Positions 31,128-39,614 of a stretch of DNA of 39,843 nucleotides are shown piece by piece (position 1 is the first letter of the stretch; every line of letters starts with the position of its first letter). Below the pieces are notes generated by a model that had not been told where the DNA came from, did not search any database, and saw only the letters and a list, made by a program, of their open reading frames with translations. The translations under genes were made by a program, and so were the position numbers. The DNA is from Gemmatimonadota bacterium (GTDB lineage Bacteria; Latescibacterota; UBA2968; UBA8231), in NCBI GenBank assembly GCA_028875335.1, contig JAPPEF010000248.1:1-39843 (forward strand), given 5' to 3'.

Positions 31128-33413
31128 GTGAAAAATCACCGCGAATTAGGGGCTGTTTTCTGGGCTTTGCTGCTCTGCGGCATGGTATATGTACCCACGG
31201 TGGGCGAGGAACTGCGGATTGGAACCAGCGCGGATTGGAGGGAGTGGCAGCGGCCCGGTGACGCAATCGAAATCAGCCTTGGAAAAGCCAACCCCAGATT
31301 CGTGCGGCGGAATATCGATGCGGTCGCCAATGCTGGTGATTTCGGCGGTGGCATCCGCGCTGCGGGATCCAACAGGGGCGATGCTGGCAACCTGATCGAC
31401 GGGAGCTTGAGCAGCTTTTGGGCTCCCGATTGGGATGATGATCCCGAAAACATGTACGTCGAAGTCGATCTGGGCCGCGTGGTTTCCGCGCGGCGCGTGG
31501 TCTTGCGGCTTAGGAAAGATGGGCCGTCGCTGGAGTTGTTTCAGGTTCTGCTGTCCAATGGCGAGCGCTTTTTTGATTCGACCGGACTGCCCCTGCCGAG
31601 CATTGTGCGCTACAGCGATCGCGTCCGCTACAGCTTTAACCAGCAGCGGGAGTTGGTCATCGAATACGGCCTTAAACCGCTGCAATTCATCCGCATCGAA
31701 GTGGATTTGCCCACCGAGGGAGCGGGGATTAGTTCGATTGAGGTAGAGGCCGTGGGGGATAATATCTCGCTGGGGATGCGGGAACGCGGCGGCCGGGTCG
31801 ATATCCTCAACGAAATCGGCACGCGGGCCGAAGGCTACGAGTCAACGGGCAATAGCAATGCGCTGATCGACGGCGATATCGTGTCGAGTTGGCGCTACTG
31901 GGGATTTTCCCAACCGGGCGACACGGAATTTACCTTTGATTTGGGTGCCCTATACTGGGTGGATCGCGTGCGGATTTTGGGCGATCTGGCCGGCATTGCA
32001 CCCAGCAGCGTTGACTGGCGCTGGACCCGGCGCAACGCCATCCACTTCCCTTGGTATATCATCTGGGGGTCGGACGGATCGCTGGCGCCGGACGGATCGC
32101 TGCGCTGGCAGATCCTAGGGGAGTTGCCCGAACATCCCCGCAATTTGCGCGATATCGTCCATTTTGAAGAGCAGTTCTCGCTCCGGCCACTGCGCTATCT
32201 GCGGATGCGCTATCCGAACAGACAGTGTTGCATCACGGGTACGACAGCCGAATTCCAGGTCTTTGGCGAAGGCTATCCCGCCGGCACCATCATGCAATCC
32301 CCGATCTACGATCTGGGGACGGTGCGCAACGCCACGGGGTTGAGTTGGCAGATTGAGGCACCGGAGGGTACCCGCGTAGAAATTCGCTCGCGGACAGGCA
32401 ACCTGTTACAGGAGTCCTATGTCTTCCAGGACAAAAACGGCAAGGAAGTAACCGAGAGGAAATACAACAAGCTCATACCGAGTTTTAAAGGCCGGATTGA
32501 TACGGTCCGTTCGCCCGGCGACGATTGGAGTATCTGGAGTCAGGCGTACGAGCGGTCAGATCGGGGTTTTCTTTCGCCAACGCCGAGGCGTTTCGTCCAA
32601 TTGCAAGCCTATTTGCTCAGCGACGACCCCATGCAGAGGGCGATCCTCGACGAGATGGTCCTCAGCTACGCCGAGCCGTTAGCAGCAGCAACGCGAGCGG
32701 AAATCTACCCGATTCAGGCCGAACCAGGTCAGCGCACGGAGTTCACCTATTATCTTGGTTGGGATGTCGGTGCCGGTAGCACGGGTTTCGATCAGTTGCT
32801 CATGCGTTCAAAAGCAGACATTGAGCTTGGCGAGATCCGCTCTGGGGGGCAGGTATTGAACGCGGAGGTCGCTCGAGTGGACGGCGGATGGGACATTACC
32901 TTTGCCGATCCGTTCGTCCGGGCCGGGTTGATCGAGCTTGACTTCGCCAGCACCATATATCGCCAACAGATGCCCTTTGAGTCCTTCTTGGCCAGCGGTC
33001 GGGGAGAGCGGATAAGGCAGCGGGTGGATGTGGGCGATGCCAGCGACGCGGTTGCCAGCGAGGTGATCGCCGTGTCGTTACCGGTCGGCCCCGCGTTGAT
33101 TGACGGACTTGCGTTGTCGGCCGCGCTCGTGACCCCCAACGGCGATGGCATCGGCGATTTGCTGCAGATAGAGTTCGCCCTGTTGAACGTCCTCCAGCCC
33201 CGCTCGCTGCATGTGGCACTCTACGACCTGAGTGGACGGGAAGTCCGGGTGCTGCACGACCAACAGCAAACAGCCGGGCCGATAACGTTGAGTTGGGACG
33301 GCCAGGACGAATCCGGGCAGTTGGCCGCGCCGGGAAACTACATTTTGCGGGTTGTGGTACAAGGCGATGCGCAGACGCATAAAACGACCAAAATTATCGC
33401 TTTGGCTTACTGA
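31128..33413 (+). CDS. Secreted protein with discoidin-like domains and FlgD-type C-terminal Ig domain
   Basis: 761 residues from GTG 31128 with GAGGGAA upstream. The signal peptide is residues 1 to about 27. Two F5/8 type C-like modules are suggested, each with the AxLIDGxxxSxW opening and an FIRIEV or LRYLRMRY end (residues about 87-190 and 244-357). A middle region of unknown fold follows. Residues 665-761 (VTPNGDGIGDLLQI, LYDLSGREVRVL, WDGQDESGQLAAPGNYILRV) are a FlgD Ig-like domain of the kind found at the C-terminus of many FCB secreted proteins, where it serves as an export or sorting module. Likely binds glycans outside the cell. Confidence 0.82.
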   Translation: MKNHRELGAVFWALLLCGMVYVPTVGEELRIGTSADWREWQRPGDAIEISLGKANPRFVRRNIDAVANAGDFGGGIRAAGSNRGDAGNLIDGSLSSFWAPDWDDDPENMYVEVDLGRVVSARRVVLRLRKDGPSLELFQVLLSNGERFFDSTGLPLPSIVRYSDRVRYSFNQQRELVIEYGLKPLQFIRIEVDLPTEGAGISSIEVEAVGDNISLGMRERGGRVDILNEIGTRAEGYESTGNSNALIDGDIVSSWRYWGFSQPGDTEFTFDLGALYWVDRVRILGDLAGIAPSSVDWRWTRRNAIHFPWYIIWGSDGSLAPDGSLRWQILGELPEHPRNLRDIVHFEEQFSLRPLRYLRMRYPNRQCCITGTTAEFQVFGEGYPAGTIMQSPIYDLGTVRNATGLSWQIEAPEGTRVEIRSRTGNLLQESYVFQDKNGKEVTERKYNKLIPSFKGRIDTVRSPGDDWSIWSQAYERSDRGFLSPTPRRFVQLQAYLLSDDPMQRAILDEMVLSYAEPLAAATRAEIYPIQAEPGQRTEFTYYLGWDVGAGSTGFDQLLMRSKADIELGEIRSGGQVLNAEVARVDGGWDITFADPFVRAGLIELDFASTIYRQQMPFESFLASGRGERIRQRVDVGDASDAVASEVIAVSLPVGPALIDGLALSAALVTPNGDGIGDLLQIEFALLNVLQPRSLHVALYDLSGREVRVLHDQQQTAGPITLSWDGQDESGQLAAPGNYILRVVVQGDAQTHKTTKIIALAY

Positions 33414-33519
33414 ATTTATAGGCAGGTACCGCTGGCCTAGGGCAAAAGCCTCCGCGTGGGGTAGGAAGTCTTGCGATAGATACGCAAACCGCTTATTTTG
33501 AATTAGATACAGCGCCAAA

Positions 33520-33595
33520 GAGCCTATAGCTCAGCTGGTAGAGCACCGGACTTTTAATCCGTAGGTCCTGGGTTCGATTCCCAGTGGGCTCACCA
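33520..33595 (+). tRNA. tRNA-Lys (anticodon TTT)
   Basis: 76 nt including encoded CCA. Acceptor stem GAGCCTA/TGGGCTC (one T-G-type wobble at the inner end), D arm AGCTCAGCTGGTAGAGC, anticodon loop CTTTTAA with TTT, and T arm CTGGGTTCGATTCCCAG. A terminator hairpin begins at the last A of the CCA. The gap 33414-33519 before it holds no gene. Confidence 0.97.
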
Positions 33596-33640
33596 AGCAA
33601 AACAGGCACTTGCGACTCATCGCAGGTGCCTGTTTTGCTT
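33595..33640. terminator. 21-bp terminator hairpin after tRNA-Lys
   Basis: 33595-33615 pairs with 33620-33640 over 21 bp with a single G-T wobble and a CTCA loop. GGTTTTGATTTT follows on the plus strand. It also lies 14 bp beyond the stop of the minus-strand PhyH gene and may serve both. Confidence 0.85.
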
Positions 33641-33654
33641 GGTTTTGATTTTGT

Positions 33655-34455
33655 TTAGGTGAGCCGCACCACATCCTCCTTGACGACCTCCTTGACGTGG
33701 GTGTAGTGGGCTGGGGCCATCAACTCTATAGTCTGCGGCGACAAGCGGTCGTAGAGGACTTCCGGGACCGCGGCTTGGCCCTTGAATTGGGGCCGGTAGC
33801 GCAACACCAAGGTGCGGCGTAGGCGATCTTTGGGCTTCCATTGCAAGGTTCCGTGGGCCAGCATTTCCGTCATTACCACGGCGTCTCCGGCCCGCGGCAT
33901 CACATTGACGACCCCAACAGGCAAATCCTCCAGATGGGCAATAACGCCGCCGTTGAACAGGCTGGGTGGACGCGCAAACGCCGCCTTGTGCGAGCCGGGG
34001 ACCACCAACAAGCCGCCGTCGCCTGGGAAGACGTCGTCGAAATAGGGGAAGATGACGAAATCGTCGCAGAAGATGCGGTCCTCGCGGGTGTCGTAGCGCG
34101 TGCTTTGCCAGCCGAAGTCTTCGCGGGCACAATGCAGGCGCATCGGCTCGTGCTGGTGACTATCTATCAACAGGGTGCCCCGGGAAAAAGCAGGCTGATC
34201 GTGGGAGAACTCTTTGATGATGGGCCACAGGATCGGGTGGAAAATCAAGGATTCGAGCGCCTTGTCGAAAGCGAAGCCGTTGGCGTAGAACTTACCGTCG
34301 TCGGAGCGGCCAAAGCCCTCGGACAGCTCATCATCGGGCGTGGCCATATAGCGATCTATGGCCGCGCGGGCGGCCGCTAGTTCGCTGTCGCTGAGTACGT
34401 TAGGAAGGTGCAAATAGCCGTTGATGTCGAATAGATAGCGCTGTTCGGGGGTCAT
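33655..34455 (-). CDS. Phytanoyl-CoA dioxygenase (PhyH) family protein, second copy
   Basis: 266 residues; the ATG directly follows the stop codon of the upstream DHH gene, with no spacing. GDGGLLVVPGSHKAAF and the distal AHGTLQWKPKDRLRRTLVLRY (His201, Arg213/214) are typical. The proximal motif reads LHCARED instead of a clean HxD, so the second iron ligand is uncertain. Not closely similar to the PhyH protein at 12066. The substrate is unknown. Confidence 0.85.
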   Translation of the reverse strand: MTPEQRYLFDINGYLHLPNVLSDSELAAARAAIDRYMATPDDELSEGFGRSDDGKFYANGFAFDKALESLIFHPILWPIIKEFSHDQPAFSRGTLLIDSHQHEPMRLHCAREDFGWQSTRYDTREDRIFCDDFVIFPYFDDVFPGDGGLLVVPGSHKAAFARPPSLFNGGVIAHLEDLPVGVVNVMPRAGDAVVMTEMLAHGTLQWKPKDRLRRTLVLRYRPQFKGQAAVPEVLYDRLSPQTIELMAPAHYTHVKEVVKEDVVRLT

Positions 34456-35283
34456 TTACGTATCAGCTTCCATCGGCAACATGGTCTCTAGGGTAAAAGC
34501 CGCCGCGTGCTTGTGCCCTCCACCGCCGTAATTGCGCGCGATGCGGCCCACATCTGCGGCCGCGTCCCCCTTGGAGCGCAGATTGTACACGACCTTGCTG
34601 TCGGGACGGATGAAGAACACCGCGGAAAAAGGATGCCCCTCGGCGAGGGCATTGCCGATTTCAGAGGTCAGAAACGTGGCATTGGTAATAGGGACGCGAA
34701 ATCCGCTAATGGTGGTCCAACCGTGGTGCCGGACGCGCGGTCGGATGAGCCGGTGTTGGAAGCGGAGAATGGCTTGGCCTTCCACAGCGAGGGCTTGCGG
34801 TCCTCGCTCGGCGATTTCGTCCCACACGGTAAAGTCGCGCGGGTACGAGGCGAGGGCGGCGTTGACAGCTTTGGAATCAGGCAAGATCCATCGCCATAGG
34901 TCGCGGTCTTCGGTATAGGCCACTAGCCAGGGAACGTCGTCGGCACTGACCTGAGAGCGGGGGTCGAAAAAGTACTCCCAAGTCATGCGTGCGCCAGACT
35001 TGCCCTCGGCGAATACGCAATAATCGAGTCCAGCTAGGGCGTCCGCAGCCGTCTCATGATGGTCCAAAACCAAGAGCGAGCGGGCGTGATCGTGCATCTC
35101 CATGAGCTGCGCCCGCTCATAGCTAAAGTCGAGGATGACGACGTCGCGGCCAACCGTAGCCGGTGGATCGGTGTTGTATTGAACCGCCTTAAACTCGGTT
35201 TGCGGATTGACGTAGCGCCGGTAGACCCACGCGGCACAGAAGCCGTCGTTACAGCCGCCGTGGAACAAGACCAGAGGTTTCAT
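34456..35283 (-). CDS. DHH-family phosphoesterase
   Basis: 275 residues. HGGCNDGFCAAW (residues 8-19) and ILDFSY carry the N-terminal metal Asp residues, LVLDHHETA contains the DHH triad (74-76), and the C-terminal DHHA1-type GGGGHKHAAAF (about 253-263) binds substrate. The family includes nanoRNases, pAp phosphatases and cyclic-dinucleotide hydrolases. The present short form, starting directly with HGG.NDG, resembles the oligoribonuclease-like group. It abuts the PhyH gene downstream, probably an accident of compact packing rather than shared chemistry. Confidence 0.88.
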   Translation of the reverse strand: MKPLVLFHGGCNDGFCAAWVYRRYVNPQTEFKAVQYNTDPPATVGRDVVILDFSYERAQLMEMHDHARSLLVLDHHETAADALAGLDYCVFAEGKSGARMTWEYFFDPRSQVSADDVPWLVAYTEDRDLWRWILPDSKAVNAALASYPRDFTVWDEIAERGPQALAVEGQAILRFQHRLIRPRVRHHGWTTISGFRVPITNATFLTSEIGNALAEGHPFSAVFFIRPDSKVVYNLRSKGDAAADVGRIARNYGGGGHKHAAAFTLETMLPMEADT

Positions 35284-35373
35284 GAATTAGGGGGCCCCTT
35301 CCTTGACAGGGATGAGAGGCAGGCGATATGTTTTCTCAATATATCGCGTCCCCTGTACATCGGAAAGGCCAAA

Positions 35374-35634
35374 GTGGAAGAGACTGCTCCTGTAATCAAA
35401 GCGTATCTCAATCCGTATTGCCCTTGGAGCCCGGGAGTGCGGACGGTACTCGATAGAGCCGGGTTACAATACGAGGAATTGGATATTACCAGCGACCGCA
35501 AAGCCTTTGAGGAAATGGTCGCCAAGAGCCGACAATACGCCTCGCCCTGCGTCGAAATCAACGGCGTTATGCTGGCCGATGTGGGAGGAATAGAGGTCGA
35601 AGCGTGGTTGCGGCAACACGGCTTGCTATGTTGA
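35374..35634 (+). CDS. Glutaredoxin-family protein, CPWS active site
   Basis: 86 residues from GTG 35374 behind GGAAAGG; earlier in-frame codons lie in the leader of the divergent DHH gene. The active site is Cys16-Pro-Trp-Ser19 followed by PGVR, a monothiol-like variant of CPYC. Ser57-Pro58 before CVEING is the cis-Pro glutathione contact, and ADVGG is the C-terminal glutathione-binding motif. It reduces protein-glutathione disulfides or carries Fe-S clusters. The stop overlaps the TolC-family start by 7 bp. Confidence 0.87.
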   Translation: MEETAPVIKAYLNPYCPWSPGVRTVLDRAGLQYEELDITSDRKAFEEMVAKSRQYASPCVEINGVMLADVGGIEVEAWLRQHGLLC

Positions 35635-36956
35635 TCAAGACCTGGGTTGGGGTGTTCTGCTTGGTGGTCTTGTGCGCGGTCTCCAGTTGTCCCGCCAATG
35701 CAGAGCCCATCCCTCTAATCCTCGATTTGCAGTCCGGGTTGGCTCTGGTCCAAGAAAACAACGAACGCTTGTTGCAAGCCCGCATTGACCTGCTGCGCGG
35801 ACGCGAGGAACTCCGCGTGGCGCGGGCGGCAGGTTTGCCGCAGGTCGATGCCTCCTTCACGTATAGCCGCAACTGGCTGCTGCCTTCTTTTGTTTTTGCC
35901 GGCAATGCCGTCAGGATCGGCACTGAAAACAACCTCACGGGCGTCGTGAGCGTGCGCCAGCCGCTCTATGCCGGAGGTCGCATTCGCGCTACTGAGGACA
36001 TGGCTCACCGCCAATTTGCCATGCTTGGCGAGACCGAAAGGCAGACAACACAACTCGTGGTAGCCGAGGTGGAGGAGCGCTTTTACGACCTGCTCCTAGC
36101 AGAGGAATTGCGCACCGTGTCGCACTTGGCGCTTGTGTGGGCCAGACGAAATCTGTCCGAGGTGGAAGCACGGGCGCAGGCTGGTCGGGCCGCTGAGCTG
36201 GACCAGTTGCGTGCCCAGGTGCAGGTCTCAAACATGCGCGCCGATTCCATTCGCGCCGAAAACAACCTGCGGTTGGCCACTATGGCCCTCAAGGATGTCG
36301 TTGGTCTAGACTTGGACCAAGCTATAGAAGTACGGGGAACGTTTCGCACGGAGACGGCGCTCGATCTCAATGATCTGGACGGGCTCGTCGCTTTGGGGCT
36401 ATCGAAGCGGCCAGAGCTGGCACACGTGGAGCAAGCAATAGGATGGCACGAGCGGAAGATCGCCGCCGATCAGGCGTCCACCCGGCCTAGAGTGGAACTA
36501 GTAGCCGCAGGGCAAACCCAGTTCCAGAGCGACGGGTTCGACCTAGCCGATCGGGAGTGGCGTAAGAGTTGGAACACTGGGCTGGTAGTGCAAATGCCGC
36601 TTTTTGATGGGCGGCTCACCGGAGCGCGAGTAGCGCAGGCGCGGCAGGACCTGCGCCGGATAGAGTACGACCATCAACGGATCGCAAGACAGGTGCGGCT
36701 GCAAATCCAGCAGGCCTATTATGCCGTCGAGGAAGCTAGCGAGCGCATTGAGGCCCACCGCGATGCAGTATTGCAGGCCGAGAAGGGGCTGCAAGTCGCC
36801 GAGTTGCGCTATGCGAGCGGGGTTGGTACGCAATTGGAAAGTCTGGACGCGCAGTTGGCCCTAGTGGAGGCGCGCACACAAAGCGCTGTCGCTCGCCGCG
36901 ACAAGGCGCTTGCCCTGATGCGGCTCGAGCAGACCGTAGGCGTCCTCGGTGAGTAG
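35628..36956 (+). CDS. TolC-family outer-membrane efflux protein
   Basis: 442 residues from ATG 35628 within the glutaredoxin 3' end. Signal peptide (residues about 1-25, ending PANA). The TolC fold shows as two homologous halves of long amphipathic helices with the characteristic NLTGVVSVRQPLYAGGRI and NTGLVVQMPLFDGRLTGARV strand-helix junctions, and a closing LESLDAQLALVEARTQ helix. It forms the outer-membrane exit duct of tripartite pumps or type I secretion. No membrane-fusion protein or inner-membrane pump is adjacent. Confidence 0.92.
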   Translation: MLIKTWVGVFCLVVLCAVSSCPANAEPIPLILDLQSGLALVQENNERLLQARIDLLRGREELRVARAAGLPQVDASFTYSRNWLLPSFVFAGNAVRIGTENNLTGVVSVRQPLYAGGRIRATEDMAHRQFAMLGETERQTTQLVVAEVEERFYDLLLAEELRTVSHLALVWARRNLSEVEARAQAGRAAELDQLRAQVQVSNMRADSIRAENNLRLATMALKDVVGLDLDQAIEVRGTFRTETALDLNDLDGLVALGLSKRPELAHVEQAIGWHERKIAADQASTRPRVELVAAGQTQFQSDGFDLADREWRKSWNTGLVVQMPLFDGRLTGARVAQARQDLRRIEYDHQRIARQVRLQIQQAYYAVEEASERIEAHRDAVLQAEKGLQVAELRYASGVGTQLESLDAQLALVEARTQSAVARRDKALALMRLEQTVGVLGE

Positions 36957-36991
36957 TAAATCACAAACACTTAACGGGAAGGAAAGTCATC

Positions 36992-38206
36992 ATGAGCGAT
37001 AGACAATACACGGTTAGGGCTTCGCATTGCCACCATCAAGCGAGTGAGGAAGAGATATACGAGGTCCTCAAACGGACTACCGATCCGCTGGAGCGCTCTT
37101 GGAAGAAGCTGGAAAAGGCGCAGCGGATCGTATTAAAATTCAATATGATCAAGCCGCCGGAGCGCATAGAGTACTTCGCCGGCCGCCGGAGGGAACTGGT
37201 CGATGACGCCGTGGCCCGCGCAGTGCTGCGCCTGCTGCGAGAGCGGACTACAGCCGAGCTAGTCGCCACCGACACCTACCCCTACGGCAACGGCCATGTA
37301 ACGCCTGACGATTTTAATTACCGCTATATTCTGGACGATTTTGGCGTCCGCTATGTGGACTCGAATTTGCCCCCCTTTGCCACGTACGACGTGCCCGGTG
37401 GCGGCTGCATGTTCGACCGCTATTTGCTCAATGCCATCTTTGCCGAGGCCGACGAGGTGGTATCCATCGCCAAGATGAAGAATCACGCCTTTATGGGCAT
37501 TACCTTGACCCTGAAAAATCTCTTTGGCCTGCCTCCGATGATCCCACCGGAAGGGCGGACGCGGTCGTATTACCATCATCTAATCCGGCTTTCCTACGTC
37601 CTGCCGGACTTGGGTATGATTACCAAACCCTGCCTCAATATCGTCGAGGCCCTTACCGGCCAATGGGGCCGCGAATGGGGCGGCGAGGGCCGGATTTGCA
37701 ACGCTTTAATGGCTGGCGATCATCCGGTGGCGACCGACACCTGCGGCATGACCTTGATGGGCCACGATCCACTCTCCGATTGGCCGACCCCACCTTTCCG
37801 CCGCGACCGCAATCACCTGCTGATAGCTGCCAAGCACGGCTTTGGTACAGTAGATTTGAACGAGATCGATTTTGTGAGCGAGGTCGAGGCTCCGCTGGCC
37901 GAATTTGACTCCGTATCTACGGACTCAGACGCCACGGTGGCCAATTGGCGGCGCACTACTTGTGAACAGGGGCTGATCTACCAAGACGAACAGCGGGAGC
38001 TCATCGACCGCTATCGCGGGGAGTTCATCTATATGCAGGACGGCCAAGTGGTGTGGAACGGCATTGATCCGAGCAACCTCGGCAGCCGTCGCAAACTCAG
38101 CGGCGACAAGAAGGACAGCGCTCTTTGGCTCAAGTACGTCGATCCAGCAGAGGGGGAAGGGGAGCGCTTTGAGCGCTACAACGAGTGTTTGCGACTGGCG
38201 TCTTAA
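36992..38206 (+). CDS. DUF362-domain protein
   Basis: 404 residues with GGGAAGGAAA before the ATG. The DUF362 hallmark KMKNHAFMGITLTLKNLFGLPP lies in the centre, preceded by VLKFNMIKP. No ferredoxin-type cysteine cluster is present, unlike many family members. The function of DUF362 proteins is mostly unknown; some are linked to iron-sulfur or cofactor chemistry. It probably forms a short operon with the GroES-like gene 14 bp downstream. Confidence 0.82.
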   Translation: MSDRQYTVRASHCHHQASEEEIYEVLKRTTDPLERSWKKLEKAQRIVLKFNMIKPPERIEYFAGRRRELVDDAVARAVLRLLRERTTAELVATDTYPYGNGHVTPDDFNYRYILDDFGVRYVDSNLPPFATYDVPGGGCMFDRYLLNAIFAEADEVVSIAKMKNHAFMGITLTLKNLFGLPPMIPPEGRTRSYYHHLIRLSYVLPDLGMITKPCLNIVEALTGQWGREWGGEGRICNALMAGDHPVATDTCGMTLMGHDPLSDWPTPPFRRDRNHLLIAAKHGFGTVDLNEIDFVSEVEAPLAEFDSVSTDSDATVANWRRTTCEQGLIYQDEQRELIDRYRGEFIYMQDGQVVWNGIDPSNLGSRRKLSGDKKDSALWLKYVDPAEGEGERFERYNECLRLAS

Positions 38207-38220
38207 TCCAGGAGGAGCAG

Positions 38221-38583
38221 ATGATTAGAGGCGACAAGGAACTGTACGTAGTCGGTGACCGCGTGCTAATCCGGGTTGACGATATGGAAGAGCGCACGGC
38301 CGTGGGGCTCTATTTGCCGCCGACCGCCTTGGAAAAGGAGAATGTGCAAAGCGGGCGTATCGAAGAAGTGGGGCCAGGCGTTCCCTTGCCGCCGAAAACC
38401 GATGACGACGGTGCACCTTGGGAAGAGGGGGGCGAGCAGATGCGCTACATTGGCCTCCAGGCCAAAAAAGGCGACCACGCCATTTTTCTGCGCAAGGACG
38501 CAGTGGAAATCAAGTTCGACGACGAGAAGTTCATCGTCGTGCCGCAGGCGGCGATTTTGGTACTCGTTCGCGATATTGCTTGA
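38221..38583 (+). CDS. GroES-like co-chaperonin (Cpn10 family, extended form)
   Basis: 120 residues from ATG 38221 with AGGAGG 5 nt upstream; the longer frame from 38185 lacks a signal. YVVGDRVLIRVD opens the Cpn10 barrel, the mobile loop reads ERTAVGLYLPPTA in place of the usual KTAGGIVLP, and GRIEEVGPG and the closing FIVVPQAAILVLV match. About 20 residues are inserted after VGPG compared with 97-residue GroES. No groEL follows, so this is a second, solitary co-chaperonin of a form also found in other FCB bacteria. Confidence 0.82.
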   Translation: MIRGDKELYVVGDRVLIRVDDMEERTAVGLYLPPTALEKENVQSGRIEEVGPGVPLPPKTDDDGAPWEEGGEQMRYIGLQAKKGDHAIFLRKDAVEIKFDDEKFIVVPQAAILVLVRDIA

Positions 38584-38604
38584 GGGCCGCTGAGAGCGCA
38601 ATCC

Positions 38605-39186
38605 ATGACCTCAGCCGCCTTCAGTCAAGGTCCGCTCCTCTGGTCCGGCGAACACTGGATTCTCTATCTGCGCCCGCCCGGGAGCCAAGTCGATAGCGGA
38701 CAACTCAGTCTGTACAGCGCCGCCTACAGTCCCGCGGGCCGGGGAACGGTGGCCTATATCGATATTCCCGGCTCTGCAGGACTAACCGCTGTCTGCACCG
38801 ACAATTCCGACTTGGCCGATTTTATTACTGCCACCATGATTCGCGGCAGCAATAATCCATTCGACCGCGAGTTGCCGCAATGGCCGGCCACCTTCAGCCG
38901 CGCCGGCCGCATTGACCGCGATCCTTCTTGGACCATCCAAAGCGAACACCACACCCTAACTGCCACTTGGGAGCAATTGGAAAGTCCCCTAGTCGGCCCA
39001 CCCACCATCAATCCCCACATCGTCTTCACGGTGCTGATTTTTGCCGCCGCTGGCCAGATGCAATTTGACGGCATGGCCGTACCTGGCCGTCCTTATCCCC
39101 GCGATGCTTGGAGCAAGAGTCTAGGTCAAGCCCGTAGCTCTTGCTGCTTTGCGCTGGCCGAAACCATGGTGGCGGACGATAGGTGA
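38605..39186 (+). CDS. Unrecognised 193-residue protein
   Basis: The frame follows the GroES-like gene by 21 bp on the same strand and has codon use like its neighbours, so it is probably real. There is no signal peptide. A short hydrophobic strand (HIVFTVLIFAAAG, near residue 140) is too short and too polar around it for a confident membrane helix. The mix of aromatic and beta-forming residues suggests a beta-rich fold. A paired Cys (SSCCFALAE) lies near the C-terminus. I do not recognise the family. Confidence 0.6.
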   Translation: MTSAAFSQGPLLWSGEHWILYLRPPGSQVDSGQLSLYSAAYSPAGRGTVAYIDIPGSAGLTAVCTDNSDLADFITATMIRGSNNPFDRELPQWPATFSRAGRIDRDPSWTIQSEHHTLTATWEQLESPLVGPPTINPHIVFTVLIFAAAGQMQFDGMAVPGRPYPRDAWSKSLGQARSSCCFALAETMVADDR

Positions 39187-39212
39187 CGTAGCAATATTGC
39201 AGCAATACAATC

Positions 39213-39240
39213 AGCCCGGATCGCTCAAGCGGTCCGGGCT
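39213..39240. terminator. Hairpin between convergent genes
   Basis: A 12-bp GC-rich stem (39213-39224 with 39229-39240, one wobble) with a TCAA loop lies between the plus-strand gene ending at 39186 and the minus-strand cytochrome oxidase subunit ending at 39273. No U-tract follows on either strand, so it may be only a weak terminator. The palindrome GCAATATTGC (39191-39200) lies beside it. Confidence 0.55.
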
Positions 39241-39272
39241 ATTGTCGTGAGATGCTGTAGAGGGTTTAGGAT

Positions 39273-39614
39273 TTAGAAAAACGATCCCTGCTTGAGAAAC
39301 TCTACCGGCGCTTCTTGGCCCCAACCGCGCGTGTAGTAGTCCTGCATGGTCAAGGCCAGCAGAATGCATAGCCAGAAGAAGCCGGCGACCGCGAAAAGCC
39401 CGATCAGCTTGGGGCTGTATTTCACGTGCATAAAGAACAAGATGACCAGCGATGCCTTTACTAAAGCGATAATCAGGGCGACCGGGGTATTCAAAAAGCC
39501 CATGTCGACGAAGGCGGCAGCCACCGTGATTACCGTGCCGATCATCAGGGCGAAGAAGATCAGAAAGTAGATCTTGAGTGGGACGACATGGTGTTCAGAG
39601 TGATGTTCAGACAT
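39273..39614 (-). CDS. Cytochrome c oxidase subunit IV (prokaryotic COX4 family)
   Basis: 113 residues from ATG 39614. A His-rich N-terminus (SEHHSEHH) precedes three membrane helices: PLKIYFLIFFALMIGTVITVA, TPVALIIALVKASLVILFFMHVKY and LIGLFAVAGFFWLCILLAL. The VKASLVILFFMHVKY segment is diagnostic of the CtaF/CyoD-like COX4 family. It stabilises the heme-copper oxidase. The ATG overlaps the stop of the subunit III gene by one base (TAATG), so the two are translated together. Confidence 0.93.
   Translation of the reverse strand: MSEHHSEHHVVPLKIYFLIFFALMIGTVITVAAAFVDMGFLNTPVALIIALVKASLVILFFMHVKYSPKLIGLFAVAGFFWLCILLALTMQDYYTRGWGQEAPVEFLKQGSFF

Noticed and set aside
34456..35283. Naming the DHH gene nrnA or recJ
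   Set aside because: DHH and DHHA1-type motifs are present, but the short form and context do not separate nanoRNase, pAp phosphatase or other activities.
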